64,000 nt of DNA, taken from assembly GCA_009917555.1 (NCBI GenBank), contig QZDX01000011.1, positions 1 through 64,000 of the forward strand. The letters are read 5' to 3'. Under the pieces are notes generated by a model, which saw only the letters and a program-made list of their open reading frames with translations, made no database searches and was not told the origin of the DNA. Every line of letters starts with the position of its first letter. The first letter of the stretch is position 1. Below, piece by piece: positions 15,652-23,566 of the stretch. This stretch comes from a bacterium 1XD21-13 (GTDB lineage: Bacteria > Bacillota > Clostridia > Lachnospirales > Lachnospiraceae). Both the position numbers and the translations under genes were made by a program.

Positions 15652-16824
15652 TTGCTGAAGCTGATCCAAGGGGCTGCTATCTATGCTCCGGAATTCCTGG
15701 GTGTACAGGATGTCCTGATTGCGGATTCCCGTATTCTTAAGATCGCTGAAAAAATCCCTGTTGCAGATGCCTACGACGTTGAAGTGATTGACGGAAGAGG
15801 AAAGCTTCTGTTTCCGGGTTTTATCGACAGCCATGTACATATCCTGGGAGGCGGCGGAGAGGGCAGCTACCACACCCGGACACCGGAGATTATGCTGACC
15901 GATATTACCCTGGGAGGCGTTACCACAGTGGCGGGCTGTCTGGGAACGGACGGAACCACCAGAAATATGGCCTCTCTGCTGGCGAAGGCCAGGGGACTTG
16001 AGGAGGAAGGTGTTTCTACCTATATCTACACGGGCTCCTATCAGGTTCCGGTGCGGACGCTGACCGGCAATCTGGTGGACGATCTGATTCTCATTGACAA
16101 GGTTGTCGGCTGCGGTGAGATCGCCATCTCGGATCACCGCTCCTCCCAGCCCACCCGTGAGGAATTTGCTCACATTGTAGGGGATACCAGGGTCGGGGGA
16201 ATTCTTTCCGGAAAGGCCGGTCTGGTAAATATCCACATGGGTGACGGACTGCGGATGCTGTCTTATCTCCGATATGTGGTGGAGGAGACGGAGATTCCGC
16301 CCTCCAATATGCTTCCCACCCATATCAACCGGAGCACCCGGCTTCTTGCAGACGGCATCGACTATGCCAAAGCACTGGGAGGCTACGTGGATCTGACCAC
16401 CAGCTCGGACCCGGATTTTCTGGAGGAGGACGAGGTGAAGGCAAGCACCGGTCTTCGTCTGATGCTGGAGCAGGGTGTTCCCGAGCATCAGATCACGTTT
16501 TCCTCGGATGGTCAGGGAAGTATGCCTATCTTTGATAAGGACGGCACATTTCTTGGACTTGGCGTTGGAAAGGTAACCTCCTTGTACCGGGAGGTACGGG
16601 ATGCCATCCGGATTGAAGGAGTGGCGATCACCCAGGCCCTGAAGCCCGTAACTGCAAATCCGGCAGATTTGCTGAAATTAAGCAGCAAGGGACGGATTGC
16701 TGCTGGAAAGGATGCGGACCTGGTGCTTGTGGATGAAAACGATCTCAACATCCACACCGTTTTGGCCAAGGGCCAGTGCATGGTGCAGGAGGGCGCCCCA
16801 TGTAAAAAAGGTACATTTGAGTAA
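15652..16824 (+). CDS. iadA: Isoaspartyl dipeptidase (beta-aspartyl peptidase, M38 family)
   Basis: The 390-residue amidohydrolase has the metal motif PGFIDSHVHILGGGGEGSYHTRTPE, then GCLGTDGTTRNMASLL, ISDHRSSQPT, LPTHINRS and the catalytic Asp region FSSDGQGS. It should hydrolyse beta-aspartyl dipeptides released by protein degradation. The start is a TTG at 15652, seven bases after AAAGGAGGG; an in-frame TTG at 15622 has no ribosome site. The residue corresponding to the carbamylated bridging Lys of the E. coli enzyme appears to be Glu (GCGEIAISDHRS). It is followed 112 bases later by a transporter gene, a pairing that suggests uptake and breakdown of peptides or amino acids. Confidence 0.88.
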   Translation: MLKLIQGAAIYAPEFLGVQDVLIADSRILKIAEKIPVADAYDVEVIDGRGKLLFPGFIDSHVHILGGGGEGSYHTRTPEIMLTDITLGGVTTVAGCLGTDGTTRNMASLLAKARGLEEEGVSTYIYTGSYQVPVRTLTGNLVDDLILIDKVVGCGEIAISDHRSSQPTREEFAHIVGDTRVGGILSGKAGLVNIHMGDGLRMLSYLRYVVEETEIPPSNMLPTHINRSTRLLADGIDYAKALGGYVDLTTSSDPDFLEEDEVKASTGLRLMLEQGVPEHQITFSSDGQGSMPIFDKDGTFLGLGVGKVTSLYREVRDAIRIEGVAITQALKPVTANPADLLKLSSKGRIAAGKDADLVLVDENDLNIHTVLAKGQCMVQEGAPCKKGTFE

Positions 16825-16935
16825 TCATTTTAAAAATATGCGTTGCCTTACAGTCCTGCTATCCTACATATCCCTCTAAAAGCAAATAGTCTGCATTCTG
16901 TAAGGTATCCGAAAAAGGGATTGGAGAAAAGAATT

Positions 16936-18444
16936 ATGAATGAGAAAAAAAGAAAGCTGCAAATGCCCCATACTTATGTCATTATTTTCTTTGTCATTTT
17001 GTTTGCGGCGGTTCTGACTATGTTCGTTCCGCAGGGACAGTATGAGACCAAGGAAATCACTTACATGCTGAACGGGGAGGAAAAGTCCCGGACCGTACTG
17101 GATCCGGACAGCTTCCAATATGCAGTTGACGAAAACGGCAATAAGATTACCCATGTTGCTCCGCTTTTCGGAACCGAGGACTTTGGCGGACAGGGGATTC
17201 TCAACTATGTATTTGAGGGCCTGACCGTAGGCGACAAGTGGGGCTCCGCCGTAGGTATCGTGGCTTTTATCCTGGTTATCGGAGGTGCTTTCGGTATTGT
17301 TCTCAAAACCGGAGCCGTGGACCAGGGAATCCTTGCTATGATCGAGAAGACCAAGGGGGCGGAAAAGTTTCTGATTCCCGTTCTGTTTGCCCTGTTCTCT
17401 CTGGGCGGCGCTGTCTTTGGGATGGGCGAGGAGGCCATCCCCTTTGCCATGATTCTGACGCCCATGTTTATTGCTATGGGCTATGATGCGGTGGTGGGCG
17501 TCTGTGTGACCTACTGCGCAACCCAGATTGGCTTCGGCGCTTCCTGGATGAATCCTTTCAGTCTGGCTATCGCCCAGGGAATTGCGGAGGTTCCCGTTCT
17601 CTCCGGCGCAGGCTTTCGTATTGTTCTGTGGTTCTTATTTACCGGAATCGGAGCCGGCTTTACTATGGTCTATGCTGCTAAAATCAAGAAAGATCCCACG
17701 GCTTCCGTGGCATACGACAGCGACGCCGCCTACCGGAATGAATTCAAGGAGGACAGCGCCAAAGCTGATTTCCGTCTTGGCCACAAGCTGATTTTACTTG
17801 TGATTCTGGCTACTATGATCTGGACCGTATGGGGCGTGGTGGAAAAGGGCTTCTACATTCCGGAGATTGCCTCCCAGTTCTTTGTGATGGGTCTGGTATC
17901 CGGTATTATCGCTGTGATCTTTAAGCTCAATGATATGCGTGTGAATGATATTGCTTCCTCCTTCCAGAGTGGTGCGGCCGATCTGGTGGGGGCTGCTCTG
18001 GTAGTTGGTATGGCACAGGGAATTATCATTATCCTGGGCGGAACGGACGCTTCCTCACCCACGGTGCTCAATACCATTCTTCATGGCATCAGCAGCGCTA
18101 TGCAGGGCTTCCCGGCCGTAATCTCCGCATGGCTGATGTATGTGTTCCAGACCGTATTCAACTTCTTCGTGGTTTCCGGCTCCGGACAGGCTGCACTGAC
18201 CATGCCGATCATGGCTCCCCTTTCGGATCTGGTTGGCGTGTCACGTCAGACCTCCGTACTAGCCTTCCAGCTGGGAGATGCTTTCTCCAACCTGATCGTG
18301 CCTACCTCCGGATGCCTCCTGGGTACTCTTGGCGTGGCCAAGCTTGAGTGGGGTAAATGGGCAAAATTCCAGATTAAGATGCAGGGGGTTTTGTTTGTGA
18401 GTGCTTCGATTGTGATGATTATTGCGGTGTTGATTCATTTCTAG
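16936..18444 (+). CDS. YfcC-family membrane transporter
   Basis: The 502-residue protein has about a dozen hydrophobic helices. Characteristic YfcC segments are MPHTYVIIFFVILFAAVLTMFVPQGQYE, FVLKTGA-type text (GIVLKTGAVDQGI), GGAVFGMGEEAIPFAMILTP, TYCATQIGFGASWMNPFSLAIAQGIA, and FVVSGSGQAALTMPIMAPLSDLVGVSRQTSVLAFQLGDAFSNLI. This family is thought to move amino acids, peptides or dicarboxylates; the substrate is not proven. ATG 16936 has GGAG nine bases upstream; the longer frame from 16843 has no ribosome site. Linkage to the isoaspartyl dipeptidase suggests an aspartyl-peptide or amino-acid substrate. Confidence 0.88.
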   Translation: MNEKKRKLQMPHTYVIIFFVILFAAVLTMFVPQGQYETKEITYMLNGEEKSRTVLDPDSFQYAVDENGNKITHVAPLFGTEDFGGQGILNYVFEGLTVGDKWGSAVGIVAFILVIGGAFGIVLKTGAVDQGILAMIEKTKGAEKFLIPVLFALFSLGGAVFGMGEEAIPFAMILTPMFIAMGYDAVVGVCVTYCATQIGFGASWMNPFSLAIAQGIAEVPVLSGAGFRIVLWFLFTGIGAGFTMVYAAKIKKDPTASVAYDSDAAYRNEFKEDSAKADFRLGHKLILLVILATMIWTVWGVVEKGFYIPEIASQFFVMGLVSGIIAVIFKLNDMRVNDIASSFQSGAADLVGAALVVGMAQGIIIILGGTDASSPTVLNTILHGISSAMQGFPAVISAWLMYVFQTVFNFFVVSGSGQAALTMPIMAPLSDLVGVSRQTSVLAFQLGDAFSNLIVPTSGCLLGTLGVAKLEWGKWAKFQIKMQGVLFVSASIVMIIAVLIHF

Positions 18445-18584
18445 AGTGTATTTGAAAATTGCTTTCCGTCAGATGTGCGTCACAGTTTGTAAGATACTTG
18501 GGTCAGATGAAGGGCGCATAGCAGATATGTTTTTCGATTGCCGCAATGATAATCATTGATTTGTAGATAAAAAATATGCTTGAA

Positions 18585-18620
18585 GGGGATGTCAGAAAAT
18601 AAGCTGACACCCCCTCTTTT
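18585..18620 (+). terminator. Rho-independent terminator after the YfcC gene
   Basis: GGGG(A)TGTCAG (18585-18595) pairs with CTGACACCCC (18604-18613), one bulged A, loop AAAATAAG, followed by CCTCTTTT. Confidence 0.8.
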
Positions 18621-18656
18621 GAATACTACGCCACACTTACTATCCGCCTGCTTTTA

Positions 18657-19709
18657 TTACTGCGCATCGCTTCTGGTATAAAAGGTAGACGGTCCGGCTC
18701 CGTGCTTTATCAGCGCTCCGTTGTCCACCAGTGCTTTTATAGAGCTTTCCACCGAGGTCTTTCCAATGGTCGGACATAATTCCATAATATCGCTCTTGGT
18801 AAATTTTCCGATTTTTCCATATATGGCACGTCTCACAAGCTCCACGGCCGGAAGCTTCTCGCCGACCAAATCTACGCGCTCCTCAAAATCCCGGTATGCA
18901 GCAAGAATGATCCGCAGCAAATATTTGATAAACGGCGTGGAATCCTCCTCATTTTCATGCCATCCCTTCTGACAGGCTTCCAACACGTCATAGTAGAGTC
19001 CTTTATTTCCTGCAATCTTGCTTTCCAGTGAAATGTATTTGCCTATTACATACCCTGCCCGATACAACAACAGCGTTGTGAGAAGACGGCTCATTCTGCC
19101 GTTCCCGTCAAGGAAGGGGTGGATGCAAAGAAAATCATGTATGAAAATGGGAATCAGGACCAGTGCATCTACCTCCTGTGCGTCCATCACCCGGTTATAG
19201 CTTTCGCAGATGGCGTCTATGGCTGGCGGCGTCTCATACGGCGTCAATGGCGTGAAAAGTACAAATTCATGTCCCTCTCCATCTACGGCGCTGATATAAT
19301 TCTGCGTGCTTTTGAAGCTGCCGCCGATATTTTTTTCGGAATACTGGTACAGATCCCTGTGTAGCTGCAGAATGTAATTTGTACGGATGGGAATGTATTC
19401 ATAGCTCTCGTGTATGGTGTTCAGCACATCGCGATAGCCCATGATCTCTTCCTCGTCCCGGTTTTTCGGCGTGGTCTTATCCGCCACAAGCTGCTTAAGA
19501 CGGGTGTTTGTGGTACGGATGCCTTCTATCTCGTTGGAAGCCTCTGTGCTTCGTATCTTCGCAAGCTCCACCAGTTTATCCAATTCCTCCGGCTTCTGCC
19601 GCAGGTAAAGTTCCTGTCTTCCCTTATACTCGTGTATCTGGGCGACAAGGCCTAATATCTCACTGTCCCAGTTTTCCTTTTTTAGAATGCTGTAGTCAAA
19701 TGTTCTCAT
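18657..19709 (-). CDS. Fic-domain protein with N-terminal inhibitory helix and C-terminal winged helix
   Basis: The 350-residue protein has the full Fic motif HPFLDGNGRMSR (residues about 205-216), so it should transfer AMP or a related group from a nucleotide to a protein target. The N-terminal part holds the inhibitory motif of class II Fic proteins (S-x-x-x-E-G in EASNEIEG), where the Glu blocks the nucleotide site. The last ~70 residues (KIGKFTKSDIMELCPTIGKTSVESSIKALVDNGALI) read as a winged helix, hinting at DNA binding and self-regulation. I choose the ATG at 19709 rather than 19769, because the promoter lies at 19741-19769. The upstream repeat cluster supports autoregulation. No antitoxin gene is adjacent. 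Confidence 0.88.
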   Translation of the reverse strand: MRTFDYSILKKENWDSEILGLVAQIHEYKGRQELYLRQKPEELDKLVELAKIRSTEASNEIEGIRTTNTRLKQLVADKTTPKNRDEEEIMGYRDVLNTIHESYEYIPIRTNYILQLHRDLYQYSEKNIGGSFKSTQNYISAVDGEGHEFVLFTPLTPYETPPAIDAICESYNRVMDAQEVDALVLIPIFIHDFLCIHPFLDGNGRMSRLLTTLLLYRAGYVIGKYISLESKIAGNKGLYYDVLEACQKGWHENEEDSTPFIKYLLRIILAAYRDFEERVDLVGEKLPAVELVRRAIYGKIGKFTKSDIMELCPTIGKTSVESSIKALVDNGALIKHGAGPSTFYTRSDAQ

Positions 19710-19730
19710 ATATCTCACATCCCTTTTATC

Positions 19731-19816
19731 TATCTCCCAAATTATATATGATTTCGGGAGATAGATCAAGCTTTTGGGAGAAATATCTCCCGAAATATAG
19801 TATATTCCGGGAGATA
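19731..19816. promoter_or_regulatory. Cluster of five GGGAGATA-type half-sites upstream of fic
   Basis: Copies at 19731 (TATCTCCCAAA), 19752 (TTTCGGGAGATA), 19772 (TTTTGGGAGA), 19784 (TATCTCCCGAAATA) and 19805 (TTCCGGGAGATA) alternate in orientation and form nested palindromes. One half-site sits inside the spacer of the fic promoter and another borders its -10 box. The arrangement looks like a cooperative operator. The winged helix of the Fic protein itself is the nearest candidate binder. Confidence 0.7.
19741..19769 (-). promoter_or_regulatory. Promoter of fic embedded in the operator cluster
   Basis: On the leftward strand TTGATC (19769-19764), exactly 17 bases and TATAAT (19746-19741). 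The spacer contains one GGGAGATA half-site, so binding there would exclude RNA polymerase. Confidence 0.7.
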
Positions 19817-19837
19817 TTTTTTATTCGTGAGAGAAAA

Positions 19838-22800
19838 CTATTTCTTTTTCTCCACACATTCCCTCAAACAGAAAGAGTAAATCACCTTCTCCTTCACCTT
19901 CTTCCCGGTGAGCTTTTCCAGAGCAGTCTCATAATAATCCAACTGCCGTCCGTACTTCTCCAACAGCTCCTCCCCCTGCTTCACATAATCCGTCTTATAA
20001 TCCACCACCACAATGCCGTCCTCCTCATAAAAGTAGGCGTCAATAATCCCCTGAATCAGCACCGGCTCCGAGCTTTTGTAGCCCAGATCCAGTTCACAGG
20101 CCGGAAGCTGAATCACAAAGGGCTGCTCCGTATACAGCTTCCCCTTCTTCCTGGCCGCCGTCATGCGTTTCGCCAGATCCGTTTTTCCAAAAGCATAGAT
20201 ATCGTAAGGCCGCACCACATCTGCCTGCGCCCTTGTAAGCCGGCCTTCCTCCACAAGCTTCTCCACAGCCTCCCGCACCTTGTCCGAATGGGAAAGCCCG
20301 GAAAGATCAAGACACTCCAGTACCCGGTGGTAAGCCGTACCGCGGGCCGCCCCGCCGACTGGCTCCTCCTCCTGCATAAATCGCGGAATATAAGGAACAA
20401 TCTCCTCCCCAGGGTATAAAAGCGTGTCCACGTCCTCATCCTCCGTCTGTCCGGCCTTCTTAAGCTCCGACACACTGACCTTTACCCGAAGGGAAATCTC
20501 CTCCTCATAGGGATATACCTCTCCAAACTGCCTCTCAATCTCCTCCGCAAACGCTTCGTCCCCTTCGGGAAGCTCCTCCGGACGGCGCAGCCGTTCCCGC
20601 AATTCCTCCATTGAAATCTGCTGTCCCACGGCCTCCTCAAGAAGAAGCTCCGGCCGCACCTGTGTGAAAGCAAAGCTGCTCCCGGCCGACGCCGGCAGAA
20701 TCCAGTCCAGATAAGTCCCGGCGGAAGAAATCATGGAAAAGGAAAGGGGCGCATTGCCCTTCGTCCCCTGGCAGCTTTCCAGTTTTTCCCCCAGTTTTTT
20801 TGCACTTCCCAGAAGAATCAGCTTTTCCTTTGCCCTGGTAAACGCCACATAGAGCACCCGCAGCTCTTCTCCCAACATCTCCAGATCCAGAGCCTTCTGC
20901 AGCGCCTTTTTCGGCAGAAGCGGAATCTTCACCCGCCTCTCCACATCCACATAGTCCACGCCAAGGCCCAGATCCGGATGAATCACCACCCAGCTCCTGG
21001 TATCCTGACGGTTAAAGCTCTTTCCAAGACCGCCCACAATCACAATGGGAAATTCCAGACCCTTGCTCTTGTGGATAGTCATAATCCGCACCGCGTCCTC
21101 ATTTTCCCCGGTGACGCCTGCCTCCCCGAAATCCTCCTGATAGCTCTGAAGCTGCTCCATATAGCGCACAAAATGAAACAGGCCCCGATAACTCGTTTTC
21201 TCAAAGGAAATAGCCCTCTCAATCAGCATCCGCACATTGGCCTCCCTCTGCCGCCCTCCCGGCTGCGCCGCCAGATAATCGCCGTAGCCCGTATCCTCCA
21301 GGATAAACCAGAGAAATTCGTGGATGGGGAGATAGTCCGCCTTGCTGCGATAGCGGTTCAGCTTTTTATAGAAGGTCCTCATTCGTTCCGCAAGTATCAC
21401 CTCTTCGTCATCTTTCAGAAAGCCTTCTTCAAAAGTAACAGGTTTTTCTTGTTCAAATCCTTTCTCAGCAGTAATACTTTTCTCCTGCTTAACCCCCTCC
21501 TCACAAACAAAACATCTCTCTTCCTGAAACCTCATACAAGCCTCATAAAAGGGCCTGTCCGGATACCGGCTCTTCACAAGCGCCAGTTCCACATCCGAAA
21601 ATCCCCCAATCATAGACTTCAGCACCGCTGCCAGCGGAATATCCTGCCTGGGATTGTCCACCACCCGAAGAAGATTGAGAATCGTCTGAATCTCTACCGT
21701 CGTAAAATACCCTGTCCTGGATTCCGTGTGAGCCGGGATTCCTGCCTCGGTCAGTACCCGCGCATACACATCCCCCCACCCCGTAAGGCTGCGGAGCAGA
21801 ATCACAATATCCCCATAAGAAGCAGGCCGAAAAGCCTCCTTTTTCCCATCCCACACCTGCTGACAGGCCAAAAGCTCCCGGATACGCTCCGCCGCGGCAT
21901 AGGCTTCCATCTCCCTCGCCGTAAGCTCCGTCTCCCCGTCGGAAAGCTCCGGCGCGTCCCGATCAAGAAGCAAAAGCTCCGGTTCGTTCATCTCCTCCTC
22001 CTCACCCGGCTCCGGCATCGAGGCCCCCGGATAAAGCGCCGCCGCTTCATCGTAGCCGATTCCTCCCACCCCGGGCGTCATAAGGCGGTAAAAGATCTCA
22101 TTGACTCCGCGAAGCACCTCCTCCCGGCTTCGAAAGTTTTTGTGAAGATCAATCCGCATGGCCTCCCCCTCCTCTGTCTGAGGATAGGTATGGTATTTCT
22201 CCATAAACAGCTCCGGCCGGGCCAGGCGGAACCGGTAGATGCTCTGCTTTACATCCCCCACCATAAACACATTGGGGCTGCCCGCCTCCCTCCGGCTCAC
22301 ACTGTTTAAGATAATCTCCTGAATGAGATTGCTGTCCTGGTACTCGTCAATCATAATCTGCACATAGCGCTCCGAAAGCTCCCTTGCCGCATCCGTCACC
22401 GTCACCGCAAAGCTTCCGTCCTCCTCCTTCACATCCGCCGCCAGAATGTCCAGTGCCAGATGCTCCAGATCCGAGAAATCCGCCAGATTCTTATTCCGCT
22501 TCTTCTCCTGATAACGTTCTGCAAATTCCGCCGTAAGGGAAATCAGCATCCTTGTGGGGGAAGCCGCCATTTGCAGCAGCGCAAAAACATCCGCAAGAGA
22601 ACAGGCAAAATAATGCTCCCGCAGATCCTTCAGGCTCTTTTTCATCCGTTCCCGAAGGGCCTTTACCTGCGCCTTCTTCCCCTCGTCCACCTGGCTGTCC
22701 CGTTTGGCGGAAAGCCTTGCAAACGCCAGGTGCTCCAGGGCCTCCTGATATGCCTCATAGGTGCGGCAGCCGCAGAGGGCCTCTACCTGCTCCAAGTCCT

Positions 22801-23566
22801 CCAGGAGAGCCTGCTGATACATATAAGGCCCGTCCGCCTCCCGGCAGAGCCCAAGCGCAGCCTGAACCTCCGTCCGCCAACCCTCCAGAAGCCTTCCTGC
22901 AAAATCCAGAAGAAATTTCATCCATCTGCTCTCATTCAGCTCTTCCTCGCATTCCACGCCATAAGTCTCCATACACCCTTCCAGCCACCGTCCGGGATAA
23001 GGGTAGCTGACGGAAAACTCATAAAGCTGCAGAATGAGATCCTCAATGGGCGCGTCGCTCTTTCCCACCGCATACGTTTCCACAAAGCTTACAAACTCCG
23101 GGCTGTTCTTCCCATAGTGGTCCTCAAGAAGCTCCTCAAGGACCTCCCCTTTCAGAAGCTTAAGCTCTCCCTCATCCCCGATGCGGAAAGACGGGTCCAG
23201 ATCCAGTTGGTGAAAATAGTTGCGGATCACATACTGGCAGAAGCTATGGATGGTAGTAATCTGGGCATTGTGAATCAACGTCTGCTGTTTTTGCAGATGC
23301 ACATTCTCCGGCTCCGCTTCCAGACGCTTTGTGAGGGCCAGGCCAATCCGTTCCCGCATCTCTGCGGCGGCCGCGTTGGTAAAGGTCACTACAAGAAGCC
23401 TGTCCACATCTACACGCGTATCCCCTTCTCGGTCACCGCAGACCAAGGATAGAATCCGTTCCACCAGTACGGCTGTTTTTCCCGATCCGGCCGCCGCCGA
23501 CACCAGTATGTCCTTGTTCCGCACATCAATCACCTTTTTCTGTTCTTCCGTCCAACTCACACTCAT
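19838..23566 (-). CDS. addA: ATP-dependent helicase/nuclease subunit A (AddA)
   Basis: The 1242-residue protein is a UvrD-like helicase with a C-terminal RecB-type nuclease. Motifs include Walker A VSAAAGSGKTAVLVERIL at the N-terminus, MIDEYQDSN, GDVKQSIYRFRLA, TIHKSKGLEFPIVIV, LYVAFTRAKEKL and the nuclease motif GIIDAYFYEEDGIVVVDYKTD. With AddB it processes double-strand breaks for RecA loading. Its ATG overlaps the addB stop by four bases. Around 21400-21520 an acidic, imperfectly repeated insert of about 35 residues (EEGVKQEKSI, AEKGFEQEKP, FEEGFLKDD) interrupts the helicase region and looks lineage-specific. No separate promoter was seen. Confidence 0.95.
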   Translation of the reverse strand: MSVSWTEEQKKVIDVRNKDILVSAAAGSGKTAVLVERILSLVCGDREGDTRVDVDRLLVVTFTNAAAAEMRERIGLALTKRLEAEPENVHLQKQQTLIHNAQITTIHSFCQYVIRNYFHQLDLDPSFRIGDEGELKLLKGEVLEELLEDHYGKNSPEFVSFVETYAVGKSDAPIEDLILQLYEFSVSYPYPGRWLEGCMETYGVECEEELNESRWMKFLLDFAGRLLEGWRTEVQAALGLCREADGPYMYQQALLEDLEQVEALCGCRTYEAYQEALEHLAFARLSAKRDSQVDEGKKAQVKALRERMKKSLKDLREHYFACSLADVFALLQMAASPTRMLISLTAEFAERYQEKKRNKNLADFSDLEHLALDILAADVKEEDGSFAVTVTDAARELSERYVQIMIDEYQDSNLIQEIILNSVSRREAGSPNVFMVGDVKQSIYRFRLARPELFMEKYHTYPQTEEGEAMRIDLHKNFRSREEVLRGVNEIFYRLMTPGVGGIGYDEAAALYPGASMPEPGEEEEMNEPELLLLDRDAPELSDGETELTAREMEAYAAAERIRELLACQQVWDGKKEAFRPASYGDIVILLRSLTGWGDVYARVLTEAGIPAHTESRTGYFTTVEIQTILNLLRVVDNPRQDIPLAAVLKSMIGGFSDVELALVKSRYPDRPFYEACMRFQEERCFVCEEGVKQEKSITAEKGFEQEKPVTFEEGFLKDDEEVILAERMRTFYKKLNRYRSKADYLPIHEFLWFILEDTGYGDYLAAQPGGRQREANVRMLIERAISFEKTSYRGLFHFVRYMEQLQSYQEDFGEAGVTGENEDAVRIMTIHKSKGLEFPIVIVGGLGKSFNRQDTRSWVVIHPDLGLGVDYVDVERRVKIPLLPKKALQKALDLEMLGEELRVLYVAFTRAKEKLILLGSAKKLGEKLESCQGTKGNAPLSFSMISSAGTYLDWILPASAGSSFAFTQVRPELLLEEAVGQQISMEELRERLRRPEELPEGDEAFAEEIERQFGEVYPYEEEISLRVKVSVSELKKAGQTEDEDVDTLLYPGEEIVPYIPRFMQEEEPVGGAARGTAYHRVLECLDLSGLSHSDKVREAVEKLVEEGRLTRAQADVVRPYDIYAFGKTDLAKRMTAARKKGKLYTEQPFVIQLPACELDLGYKSSEPVLIQGIIDAYFYEEDGIVVVDYKTDYVKQGEELLEKYGRQLDYYETALEKLTGKKVKEKVIYSFCLRECVEKKK

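Noticed and set aside
18470-18484. A 15-base phrase (CAGATGTGCGTCACA) almost identical to one inside the ncRNA at 32511-32525
   Set aside because: Only 14 of 15 bases match, with no extension on either side. This could be chance or a small dispersed repeat, and a genome search would be needed.
20978-22309. A 443-residue plus-strand frame opposite addA
   Set aside because: It is rich in His, Pro and Arg with no domain signature, as expected for an antisense frame of a strongly coding gene.
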